Source of the DNA: Betaproteobacteria bacterium
GTDB taxonomy: Bacteria; Pseudomonadota; Gammaproteobacteria; Burkholderiales; Burkholderiaceae_C
Length of the DNA: 5,789 nt
Assembly: GCA_009922295.1 (NCBI GenBank)
Contig: RFWA01000170.1
Location: 1-5,789 of the forward strand
Direction of reading: 5' to 3'
A program made the position numbers and the translations under genes. The notes under the pieces were generated by a model. That model was not told the DNA's origin. It was given only the letters and a program-made list of their open reading frames with translations, and searched no databases. Positions 1-5,789 of the stretch are shown here, piece by piece; the stretch's first letter is position 1; every line of letters begins with the position of its first letter.

Positions 1-618
1 CAGGCGCTGCCCCTGTTCCAGGTAGGGCGCCAGCAGGTTCAACACATGTTGCGCCCCACGCATCAGCGCGGCCTGTGCGTTGGCCGCTTCGTGGGCATGG
101 CGCGGATCGCGGACGTACTCAAAACTGAGCCAGTAAGTCAGCACCACCACCATGCTGGTGGCCGTGGTGTCTAGCTCGCGGGCGTCGCTACGCAGGGCCC
201 CGGCGCGGGCCATGCCGTCCAGCAGACCCTTGATGGCGTGGGTCTTGTTTTTTAGCACCGACTGAAAATGCGTCTCCAACCGCCGATTTTTGCTCAGCAG
301 GTCGTTCAGGTCGCGGTACAAAAACCGGTGCTGCCAGATCAGCTCGAACAGGCTGTGAAAAAAGAACCAGGCCTCTTCAACGTCCCGCACCTGCTCAGCA
401 GCCCCCAACAACCCATTCAGTTCGACCTCAAAGCGGTCAAACAAAGCGTTGATCAACTCATCTTTGGCAGGGTAGTGGTAGTACAGGTTGCCAGGGCTGA
501 TGCCGAGCTCGCTAGAGATCAGGGTGGTCGAGACGTTGGGTTCACCAAAGCGGTTGAACAAGGTGAGCGTCGTCTCCAGAATTCGCTCAGCGGTGCGCCG
601 CGGCGCTTTTTTCACCAT
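1..618 (-). CDS. TetR-family transcriptional regulator, PhaD-like (3' end outside the window)
   Basis: One-component transcriptional repressor or regulator that would act in the cytoplasm on nearby promoters. The minus strand reads open for 206 codons to the window edge. TetR proteins usually have about 200-220 residues, so only a few residues are probably missing. The N-terminal helix-turn-helix is clear: ERILE at 11-15, LFNRFGEPNVST at 20-31 and GISPGNLYYHYPAKDEL at 39-55. From memory, the LFN..GEPNVST and SPGNLYYH stretches closely resemble PhaD, the TetR-type regulator of pseudomonad PHA genes. The C-terminal part is helical and more variable, as expected for a ligand-binding and dimer domain. 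The start is uncertain: the ATG at 618 was chosen because 12 residues precede the first DNA-binding helix, but an in-frame ATG at 648 would add 10 residues, and neither has a good Shine-Dalgarno sequence. It lies downstream of the phasin gene on the same strand, so a PHA-related role is plausible but inferred. Confidence 0.9.
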   Translation of the reverse strand, partial: MVKKAPRRTAERILETTLTLFNRFGEPNVSTTLISSELGISPGNLYYHYPAKDELINALFDRFEVELNGLLGAAEQVRDVEEAWFFFHSLFELIWQHRFLYRDLNDLLSKNRRLETHFQSVLKNKTHAIKGLLDGMARAGALRSDARELDTTATSMVVVLTYWLSFEYVRDPRHAHEAANAQAALMRGAQHVLNLLAPYLEQGQRL

Positions 619-686
619 GCTGGAGTGGCTCGGGGTGGAACGCAACATGCCATAAATGCAAAGTGTAGGCGTCTGTCGTCTGAAAA

Positions 687-708
687 TTCATTGCGCTGCA
701 GCAATGAA
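687..708 (-). terminator. Perfect inverted repeat: phasin terminator candidate, alternatively an operator for the TetR gene
   Basis: On the minus strand TTCATTGC, a 6-nt loop and GCAATGAA form a perfect 8-bp stem. It begins about 15 nt after the phasin stop codon and is followed by TTTTC. The position fits an intrinsic terminator, but the stem is AT-rich at its base and the T-run is only four bases, so termination may be weak. The same 22-bp palindrome lies about 70-90 nt upstream of the TetR start at 618, so it could instead be an autoregulatory operator. The sequence alone does not decide between these. Confidence 0.5.
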
Positions 709-722
709 GTCAGCGTTGACAC

Positions 723-1190
723 TCAAATTGGCACTGAAGCGGCCTTGCGCGGGGCGGCACGTCTGGCCGCTGGTTTTTTTCTCGGATTGGCGGCTACTTG
801 GGCCGACAGCTGTTGGACGCTCTTGTTGAGTTCATCAACGCGGGCCATCAAGGCGTTGATGTCTTTGGCTGAAGGCACCCCCAGCTTGCCCAGCGCCTTG
901 GCCACGCGGTCTTCAAAAATAGTCTCCAGCTTGTCCCATTGGCCAGTGGCCTTGGCAGACATGTCGGTCGCTATGCTGGACATCTTGCTAGCCGCCTCGG
1001 CAATTTTGTCTTCGGCGGCAGACTGAGTTTTTCGCTGCAGGGTCACCCCTTCTTTGACCAAGGCCTCGAAGGCTTTGCTGCCCTCGGCTTGCGCGTCGGC
1101 TGTTGGGGGGGCCGGTTTGGCGCTGCGGGCGCTGGCTTTGGTGGCTCGAGTCGTTTTTGTAGCGGTGGACTTGGGCGGTCTCTTGGTCAT
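723..1190 (-). CDS. Phasin, PhaF/PhaI-type polyhydroxyalkanoate granule-associated protein
   Basis: Amphipathic structural protein that coats intracellular PHA granules and influences their size, number and segregation (known for the family). The protein has 155 residues. An Ala/Lys/Thr/Pro-rich basic N-terminal segment (1-31) is followed by the helical phasin core, including EALVKEGVTLQRKT at 42-55 and QWDKLETIFEDRVAKALGKLGVPS at 84-107 (given in part by position: W85, F92, R95, G104, P106). A heptad-like coiled-coil stretch, INALMARVDELNKSVQQL (111-128), comes next, then a short basic Ala/Pro/Lys/Arg tail (135-151). The Trp-containing core and the coiled coil match the PhaF/PhaI family (Pfam PF05597) rather than the other common phasin family (PhaP-like). 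The start is supported by AGGAG at 1196-1200, five bases from the ATG. The neighbouring TetR gene suggests transcriptional control linked to PHA metabolism; that is inference. Confidence 0.88.
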   Translation of the reverse strand: MTKRPPKSTATKTTRATKASARSAKPAPPTADAQAEGSKAFEALVKEGVTLQRKTQSAAEDKIAEAASKMSSIATDMSAKATGQWDKLETIFEDRVAKALGKLGVPSAKDINALMARVDELNKSVQQLSAQVAANPRKKPAARRAAPRKAASVPI

Positions 1191-1509
1191 GGCAACTCCT
1201 GAAAAATTCGGTTTGAATGCGCCTCACTTTAAGCTTGGGCGCGCCTCCGCAGTAGGGGTAAGGGTCTAAATTCTTAGAAGTACGGCTTTAGTCGGCCGCG
1301 GTCCTGCGTGGGTCGCCGATCGTATGATTAGGCTGTCTCTGTACAATGGCCGACGGCACAAACCGGTCACCGTCTGTAAGTTTTCATCCGAGCGATAGCG
1401 CATTTTCCTCACGCTCTTGCGCCGCTTCCTCAGTGTTGATGCGCGCTTATATGCAGCTACTCTTTCCGCTTCATTTAAACCGTAAAGCAACAAGTGATCG
1501 GGCATCATT
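1191..1509. other. Divergent intergenic region, no supported gene
   Basis: This 319-bp stretch separates the leftward phasin gene from the rightward glycan cluster, so it should carry promoters for both. I see the phasin Shine-Dalgarno (1196-1200) and a small inverted repeat TCTAA-ATTC-TTAGA (1265-1278). There is also GACGG...CCGTC (1352-1356 with 1370-1374). TACAAT (1342-1347, plus strand) resembles a -10 box but has no acceptable -35 box at 16-18 bp. No JUMPstart/ops-like element was recognised. A 90-codon reading frame on the minus strand has no ribosome site or recognisable protein features and was not accepted. Confidence 0.6.
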
Positions 1510-2889
1510 TTGAAGTTGCAGCCATTGAATATTTTCAAGTTGATTCGTGATGGGTCGTTGACGGGTCTTTATCGGCCCGCGGCGTGGTCGCTTCTTGGCA
1601 ATCTGTTGCCCATGATTGCCGCGCTAGCTGCGGTGCCGTTCTTGATGCACCAATTGGGTCAGGAACGGCTGGGCGTGCTGTCTTTGATATGGGTTGTAGT
1701 CGGTTACTTTAGTTTTCTGGACATGGGACTAGGCCGCGCTGTCACAGTCGCGGTGGCTTCTTGGCGTCATCAGCCCGAACGCGAGACCGCCGAGCTGCAT
1801 GTTCTTGGAACAGCCTCGGTATTGTTGTTGGCCACGGGCGCTTTGGCTGCAATTCTTCTGGTGTTCAGCATCACGTTCTGGCGCCTGCCGGTCAAACTGT
1901 CTTCGCCAGATTTCTCGAGCGAGGTTGAGCGCGCTCTGATGTGGATGGTCCCTAGCCTGCCCCTTTTGTTGTTGTCGTCGGTGTTGCGTGGTCATCTGGA
2001 GGGGGTAGGTGCTTTTCGTGCGCTGAACCTGGTCCGTATCCCCACAGGTATCTTGCTTATGGTCGGGCCTTGCGCCACTGCTGTCTTTTCGACGGATCTG
2101 CTTTGGGCCTGTTGCTGCATCTCGGCTGTAAGATTGCTTCAGGTGTTTGCCTTGTTGTGGCTGGTCGCCTGCGACACACAGCGTAACGTGGCAGGCTTTG
2201 TGCTGCAGTTGTTGCGTTCGGCCCGATTGAGCTGGTTGAAACCATTGCTGGTTTTTGGCGGCTGGGCCACCGTTAGCAATATCGTCGGACCGGTGATCGT
2301 GTACGTTGACCGTTTTGTGATTGGTGTGGTGATGTCAGCATCAGCCGTCACGGCGTACGCTCTTCCCTTTGACGTGGTATCCCGGTTGCCCCTGCTTATC
2401 GCCGCCTTTTGCAGTGTATTGTTGCCCGAGTTGGCGCGTTTATACCGAGGGGGGGGGCTGCAGTCCGGCAGTGCGCACGCCGTGCATCGGCTGGTGAACC
2501 GCTCCAACCTGTTAAGCGTGTGGGTGGTGATCGCACTTGTCATTGTGGCTTACATTTCCACGCCGCTTGCGCTGCGTCTGTGGCTGGGGTCCTCATTTGA
2601 AGCGCAGAGCAGCGAGCTCACCCGAATCTTGCTGGTCGCTTTTGGCATCAATGCACTGGCACAAATTCCCTTCACCGCCCTGCAAGCGGCTGGCAGGGTC
2701 AGACCTGTGGCAAAGTTGCATCTTGGAGAATTGTTGCCTTACTCGGCTGTTCTTTATGTGTCGGTGACTGCGTTCGGGTTGGTGGGAGCCGCCTATGCAT
2801 GCCTGGCTAGAAGCGTCTTGGACTATGCCGCTTTGGCTTTGATGTGGCGCAGCCATATGACCAGGCAGATGGCAGGGTTTTCAGGCTGA
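1510..2889 (+). CDS. Oligosaccharide flippase family protein (Wzx/MATE-like polysaccharide transporter)
   Basis: Integral inner-membrane protein expected to flip undecaprenyl-pyrophosphate-linked oligosaccharide to the periplasmic face (family knowledge). The 459-residue product is hydrophobic throughout, with about 12-14 likely membrane segments. The first is near 26-46 (SLLGNLLPMIAALAAVPFLM), followed by QLGQERLGVLSLIWVVVGYF (48-67) and FLDMGLGRAVT (69-79), a pattern typical of the polysaccharide-synthesis/MATE flippases. The length is normal for Wzx. The start is unusual: in-frame stops lie at 1483 and 1495, and the first in-frame ATG (1612, residue 35) would cut off most of the first membrane segment. 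Initiation is therefore probably at a TTG. The one at 1510 is chosen, but 1516, 1525, 1540 and 1558 are alternatives and none has a good Shine-Dalgarno. A run of nine G (2449-2457) encodes Gly314-316. It is the first gene of the rightward cluster, 3 nt ahead of the methyltransferase. Substrate unknown. Confidence 0.88.
   Translation: MKLQPLNIFKLIRDGSLTGLYRPAAWSLLGNLLPMIAALAAVPFLMHQLGQERLGVLSLIWVVVGYFSFLDMGLGRAVTVAVASWRHQPERETAELHVLGTASVLLLATGALAAILLVFSITFWRLPVKLSSPDFSSEVERALMWMVPSLPLLLLSSVLRGHLEGVGAFRALNLVRIPTGILLMVGPCATAVFSTDLLWACCCISAVRLLQVFALLWLVACDTQRNVAGFVLQLLRSARLSWLKPLLVFGGWATVSNIVGPVIVYVDRFVIGVVMSASAVTAYALPFDVVSRLPLLIAAFCSVLLPELARLYRGGGLQSGSAHAVHRLVNRSNLLSVWVVIALVIVAYISTPLALRLWLGSSFEAQSSELTRILLVAFGINALAQIPFTALQAAGRVRPVAKLHLGELLPYSAVLYVSVTAFGLVGAAYACLARSVLDYAALALMWRSHMTRQMAGFSG
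2449..2457 (+). repeat. G9 homopolymer tract inside the flippase gene
   Basis: Nine consecutive G bases form three GGG codons (Gly314-316) following CGA (Arg313). It is the longest single-base run in the window. Loss of one G would lead to a TGA at 2495-2497; gain of one G would lead to a TGA at 2598-2600. Either change would remove roughly the last quarter to third of the protein. Such tracts are prone to slipped-strand length change. Confidence 0.9.
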
Positions 2890-2892
2890 GTC

Positions 2893-3549
2893 ATGCAAAA
2901 CTACGAAGCAAAATCAAGCGCGTACTTCGCCCACGCACGCAAGGAAATAGCGCCCCTCCTGCCGCCTCGGTGTGGTCGCGTTCTGGAGGTCGGATGCGGG
3001 TCGGGAGCGACGCTTGCGTGGTTACGAGCTTCTGGCCGAGCTGAATACTCAGTTGGCGTGGAAATTTCGTCTGCCGCGGCCGAAAGTGCCCGTTCGTTGG
3101 TGGACGAGATTTATTGCCTAGACTTTGAAAAATCAGGCTCCAGCTTTGCGCAACCCAAATTTGATGTGATCTTGTGTCTGGACGTTCTGGAGCATATGGT
3201 CGATCCCTGGCGCGTCGTGGATCAATTGGTGACCGACCAGCTGGCGCCGGGGGGCACCCTTGTGATGAGTTTGCCCAATGTTCGGCACTACAGTGTTGTT
3301 TTGCCACTGTTGCTGCAGGGACGGTGGGACTACGAGACGGCCGGTCTGCTGGATCGAACGCACCTCCGGTTTTTTACACGCCGCACAGCCTTGGCCATGG
3401 TCTCGCATCCCCTTTTAAAGGGTCCGCGCTGCCTAAGTGCGGGCTTCGACTGGCCGTCGCTAAAAGCGTCGGTCAACTTTGTTACAGCAGGGCTGTTTCG
3501 CGATCTGCTGACCTATCAGTACTTGCTCTCGGCCCATAAGCCGGCCTAG
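2893..3549 (+). CDS. Class I SAM-dependent methyltransferase
   Basis: Cytoplasmic methyltransferase with a Rossmann-type fold that uses S-adenosylmethionine. The 218-residue protein shows motif I VLEVGCGSGA (30-39), the acidic residue ending the second strand in GVEIS (E57), FDVILCLDVLEHMVDPW (90-106), and LAPGGTLVMSLPNVRH (117-132). The block RWDYETAGLLDRTHLRFFTRR (R144 to R164; key residues W145, D154, T156, H157, F160-F161) is typical of the Methyltransf_23-like enzymes common in surface-polysaccharide clusters. The C-terminus, LFRDLLTYQYLLSAHKP, looks complete and the length is ordinary. It starts 3 nt after the flippase stop with only a weak AGG ribosome site, so translational coupling is likely. 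In this context it may methylate a sugar or another glycan-linked acceptor, but the acceptor cannot be read from the sequence; a role outside the glycan pathway remains possible. Confidence 0.9.
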   Translation: MQNYEAKSSAYFAHARKEIAPLLPPRCGRVLEVGCGSGATLAWLRASGRAEYSVGVEISSAAAESARSLVDEIYCLDFEKSGSSFAQPKFDVILCLDVLEHMVDPWRVVDQLVTDQLAPGGTLVMSLPNVRHYSVVLPLLLQGRWDYETAGLLDRTHLRFFTRRTALAMVSHPLLKGPRCLSAGFDWPSLKASVNFVTAGLFRDLLTYQYLLSAHKPA

Positions 3550-3568
3550 TGCCTGTCGGAAGTCCCTG

Positions 3569-4603
3569 ATGCAGACCACTCGAGACGACCATCGCAACTC
3601 ACTTGATGCGCTGCGCCTAGCCGCTGCAACCATGGTGCTGTACAGCCATCAATTTGCACTGACAGGAATGTCAGAGCCCCTTTTTCTCGGCTTGAACACC
3701 TATGGGGGAGCGGGGGTCACGCTGTTTTTTTTGTTAAGCGGCATGCTGGTTTACCGCAGTTGGGTGAGCGATCCGCACCTGATCCGTTTTTTCGCGCGCA
3801 GATGTTTGCGCATATTCCCAGGCTTGGTGGTGGTAGTCCTTCTTTCGGTCTTTTTTCTGGGACCCTGGGTGTCCATCCACAATCCCCAGGACTATTTTTT
3901 GGCTGGACAGACCTACCAGTACCTTACGACCGCCATGCTGTGGAATAAGGGGTACCTTCCGGGGGTTTTTCAGGGTAATCCTTATGTAGGCGCCGTTAAC
4001 GGCTCGTTGTGGACCTTACCGGTTGAATTTTTTTGCTATGTCAGCGTTGCTTTCGTCGGCTTAATGCCGTGGGCTACTCAAAATTCCCGCATCATGCTGT
4101 CGTTATTTCTTGCAGTGATTGCCGGTCCCATAGGTGAGATGCTTTTCGGGCAACGATTCGCGCCCCATTTTCAGATGCTCACGACATTTTGGGTGGGTGC
4201 GGCTTTGGCTGCCTTGTTTTCTGCGCGCCAACACCCCAGCCACATACGGAATCGATTTTGGCTTTGCTTCAGCCTGTGCATCATTGCCCTGGTAAATAGC
4301 AGTGACCGGGCCTGGACCCAGGTCCTCATGTTGTGCTTCGCAGCCAGTCTGGTTGGGTTGGCTTTCAAATTTGACTGGGGTGCCAGACTGACTGGGCTGT
4401 TGGGTGATTTGTCTTACGGTGTTTATATCTATGCGTTTCCCGTGCAACAGACCGTGGTTTATCTCGGCCTTGGTCGGGGGTGGAGTTTTGAGTGGCACTT
4501 AGTCCTTTCAGTCCTTGCCACTTATGGGTTGGCGTGGTTGTCGTGGCATGTGGTGGAAAAGCCGGCCTTGCGCATCAAACCCAAGCAAAGGGTCGTAGCA
4601 TGA
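3569..4603 (+). CDS. Acyltransferase-3 family membrane O-acyltransferase
   Basis: Multi-pass inner-membrane enzyme of the acyltransferase-3 family (PF01757), which typically O-acetylates or otherwise acylates extracytoplasmic sugars. The 344-residue protein shows the family signatures in order: NSLDALRLAAA near 10-20; SHQF with the conserved His27; FFLLSGMLVYRSW (53-65); FFARRCLRIFPGL (74-86) with the conserved Arg-Arg and RIFPG; and VNGSLWTLPVEFFCYV (143-158) with Trp148 and Glu153. About ten membrane segments follow each other, and the protein ends in a short basic tail (EKPALRIKPKQR) with no fused SGNH domain. The ATG has a good GGAAG site at 3558-3562, 6 nt upstream. Its stop overlaps the next gene's start in ATGA (4600-4603). 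Several T runs (T8 at 3725-3732, T7 at 4028-4034) reflect Phe-rich membrane segments. In this cluster it probably decorates the polysaccharide with acetyl or a similar group; the acyl group and acceptor are unknown. Confidence 0.92.
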   Translation: MQTTRDDHRNSLDALRLAAATMVLYSHQFALTGMSEPLFLGLNTYGGAGVTLFFLLSGMLVYRSWVSDPHLIRFFARRCLRIFPGLVVVVLLSVFFLGPWVSIHNPQDYFLAGQTYQYLTTAMLWNKGYLPGVFQGNPYVGAVNGSLWTLPVEFFCYVSVAFVGLMPWATQNSRIMLSLFLAVIAGPIGEMLFGQRFAPHFQMLTTFWVGAALAALFSARQHPSHIRNRFWLCFSLCIIALVNSSDRAWTQVLMLCFAASLVGLAFKFDWGARLTGLLGDLSYGVYIYAFPVQQTVVYLGLGRGWSFEWHLVLSVLATYGLAWLSWHVVEKPALRIKPKQRVVA

Positions 4604-5427
4604 CGGGAGTGTTTATTGTTGTCCTTAATTGGAATGGCTGGCATGACACGCTTGCCTGCCTGGAGTCGCTCCAGCAGTTGCAGGATACCCATGCTGAAAT
4701 TGTGGTGGTTGACAACGCATCAACTGACGATTCGGTACCGCGTATCAGAGAAGCCTATCCGTCGATCAAGCTGCTCCAATCAGCAACCAACCTTGGCTTT
4801 GGCGGCGGGTGCAACCTTGGTTTACGGCATGCGATTCAGGCCGGCGCCCAGTTTGTCTGGCTGGTCAACAGCGATGCCACGGTAGAGCCCTCGGCGCTGA
4901 GCGAGCTGCTAGCCTTTGCCATGGCCCAGCCTCAGGCTGGTGTCGTTGGCTCTGTCATCTTTGAGGCGGGGCAAAAAGATAAGGTTCAAGTTTGGGGTGG
5001 GGGGTGCGTTGACTTGTGGCGTGGCACCTCGCGCCACTTGCAATCGGCCGGCGCGCTTGATTTTGTTTCCGGGGCCTCTATGTTGCTGCGGGTGCAAGCG
5101 TTGCACAATACAGGCTTGTTTGATGAGCAAACTTATTTCATGTATTGGGAAGATACCGACCTTTGCTTTCGATTGCGCCGGCAAGGATGGCATTTGGCCG
5201 TGGCGGAGCGGTCACGTATTTGGCACAAGGAGTCGGCGAGTCTCGGTAAGGGTAGCCCTGCACTTGATGAGTACTTTACACGCTCGGGCGTGCGGTTTTT
5301 GCGTCTTTACGCCGCCTTACCCAGGGTGGCGGCTACGTACATGCTGACTCGAATGATAGTCAAGCGCCTTTTACTGGGCCAGACGGCCCGCATTGGCGCC
5401 GTCTGGCGTGGCTTGGTGAACGCATGA
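4600..5427 (+). CDS. Glycosyltransferase family 2 protein (rhamnosyltransferase/WbbL-like)
   Basis: Cytoplasmic or membrane-associated inverting glycosyltransferase that adds one sugar from a nucleotide-sugar donor to a growing lipid-linked glycan (family role). The 275-residue protein has a GT-A layout: FIVVLNWNGWHDTLACLESL (5-24), IVVVDNASTDDS (34-45), NLGFGGGCNLGL (64-75), WLVNSDATVEPSAL (87-100, with the DXD-equivalent around N90-S91-D92), DFVSGASMLLR (154-164) and GLFDEQTYFMYWEDTDLCFR (172-191) with the ED-type catalytic region E184-D185/D187. These match the WbbL/rhamnosyltransferase-like GT2 group. The start at 4600 is chosen because the GT-A fold begins immediately after it, AAAGGG lies 7 nt upstream (4587-4592), and it overlaps the acyltransferase stop in ATGA. 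An open frame extending back to 4492 adds only out-of-frame acyltransferase sequence. The actual sugar cannot be told. Its stop overlaps the next gene in ATGA, so the genes are translationally coupled. Confidence 0.92.
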   Translation: MTGVFIVVLNWNGWHDTLACLESLQQLQDTHAEIVVVDNASTDDSVPRIREAYPSIKLLQSATNLGFGGGCNLGLRHAIQAGAQFVWLVNSDATVEPSALSELLAFAMAQPQAGVVGSVIFEAGQKDKVQVWGGGCVDLWRGTSRHLQSAGALDFVSGASMLLRVQALHNTGLFDEQTYFMYWEDTDLCFRLRRQGWHLAVAERSRIWHKESASLGKGSPALDEYFTRSGVRFLRLYAALPRVAATYMLTRMIVKRLLLGQTARIGAVWRGLVNA

Positions 5428-5789
5428 CACCCATCGCGCCCGTTTCTGCGGTCATTCCTTGTTTCCGTTGCCAGGACACGATTGGGCGTGCCGTGTCATC
5501 AGTTGCGGCTCAATCTCACGTGCCTGCAGAGCTTATTCTGGTCGACGACTGCAGTGGCGACGGCACCCGCGATCTACTGCGGCAAATCGCCGGCCAATAT
5601 GCCTTTGGCTGGATTCGTCTGGTTTTGTTGGATGAAAATATGGGCGCTGCCAGCGCGCGCAATGCCGGTTGGGCGGCAGCCAAGCAACCGTATATCGCCT
5701 TTCTTGATTCGGATGACGCATGGCATCCAGAGAAAATCCGGCTCCAGTGCCGCTTCATGCAGGCTCATCCAGAGGTGGCGCTGTCTGGG
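5424..5789 (+). CDS. Glycosyltransferase family 2 protein, N-terminal part (3' end outside the window)
   Basis: Second GT2 glycosyltransferase of the cluster; 122 codons are visible and the frame is open to the window edge. The N-terminal GT-A domain shows SAVIPCFRCQDTIGRAVSS (8-26), ELILVDDCSGDGT (36-48) with the nucleotide-binding D41-D42, NMGAASARNAGWAAA (72-86) and the metal-binding motif FLDSDDAWHPEK (93-104) with D95-S96-D97-D98. The classic IPCF/VDDxSxDGT/SARNxG/LDSDD series differs from the preceding gene and indicates a separate GT2 subgroup (WcaA-like, PF00535). The ATG overlaps the preceding stop in ATGA (5424-5427), with GGTGA at 5415-5419 as a modest ribosome site. It would add another sugar to the same glycan; donor and acceptor are unknown, and the C-terminal part that might inform specificity is missing. 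Confidence 0.92.
   Translation, partial: MTPIAPVSAVIPCFRCQDTIGRAVSSVAAQSHVPAELILVDDCSGDGTRDLLRQIAGQYAFGWIRLVLLDENMGAASARNAGWAAAKQPYIAFLDSDDAWHPEKIRLQCRFMQAHPEVALSG

Noticed and set aside
268..1026. 252-codon open frame on the plus strand
   Set aside because: It is antisense to the TetR and phasin genes, both of which have clear family motifs on the other strand; its own translation shows no domain.
1342..1347. TACAAT as the -10 box of the glycan operon
   Set aside because: No acceptable -35 hexamer lies 16-18 bp upstream and the distance to the flippase start is about 160 bp, so the match is not enough to call a promoter.
1266..1538. 90-codon open frame on the minus strand in the divergent intergenic region
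   Set aside because: No ribosome site, no recognisable domain, an arginine/lysine-rich random-looking composition, and it overlaps the start of the flippase gene.
3400..3480. Possible compensated frameshift in the methyltransferase C-terminal part
   Set aside because: The stretch after the RTHLRFFTRR block is unusual for the family, but the total length and the C-terminal end look normal, and neither alternative frame gives a better family match by eye.
3725..3732. T8 run in the acyltransferase gene as a second slippage site
   Set aside because: It encodes a Leu-Phe-Phe-Leu membrane segment where T-rich codons are expected, and several similar T6-T7 runs occur in the same gene, so it carries little signal.
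4492..4599. Possible longer start for the first glycosyltransferase
   Set aside because: The extra 36 residues are an out-of-frame reading of the acyltransferase end; the ATGA overlap and ribosome site at 4587-4592 support the start at 4600.

Overview
The window looks like chromosomal DNA of a polyhydroxyalkanoate (PHA)-accumulating betaproteobacterium, most likely Burkholderiales and perhaps Comamonadaceae-like. This is an inference from the moderately high G+C, a PhaF/PhaI-type phasin next to a PhaD-like TetR regulator, and the style of the surface-glycan genes. No rRNA or other phylogenetic marker is present, so the assignment is tentative.

Left part (1-1190, minus strand): a granule-associated phasin gene (1190 to 723) is followed in the same direction by a TetR-family regulator (618 to 1, running off the left edge). 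Between them lies a perfect 8-bp inverted repeat (687-708) just after the phasin stop and upstream of the regulator. It could be the phasin terminator, an operator for the regulator, or both. The pair resembles the PhaD regulator plus phasin arrangement known from pseudomonad PHA clusters. No PHA synthase or depolymerase is in view.

Middle (1191-1509): a 319-bp divergent intergenic region with no gene I can support. It must hold the start signals for both the phasin and the rightward cluster, but I see no convincing sigma70 promoter.

Right part (1510-5789, plus strand): a tight, co-directional surface-polysaccharide cluster. It encodes a Wzx/MATE-like flippase (probable TTG start, with a run of nine G inside the coding region), a class I SAM-dependent methyltransferase, a membrane acyltransferase of the acyltransferase-3 family, a GT2 glycosyltransferase of the rhamnosyltransferase-like type, and the first 122 codons of a second GT2 glycosyltransferase. 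Gaps are 3 and 19 nt, then two ATGA start/stop overlaps, so this is almost certainly one operon. The likely combined job is assembly of a lipid-linked oligosaccharide by the glycosyltransferases, possible methyl and acyl decoration, and export across the inner membrane by the flippase. The polymer type (O-antigen, capsule or exopolysaccharide) cannot be told from this window, because no polymerase, chain-length or export gene is present.

I found no clear sign of an undescribed system. The most testable unusual feature is the G9 tract in the flippase gene, which could make it a phase-variable on/off switch.
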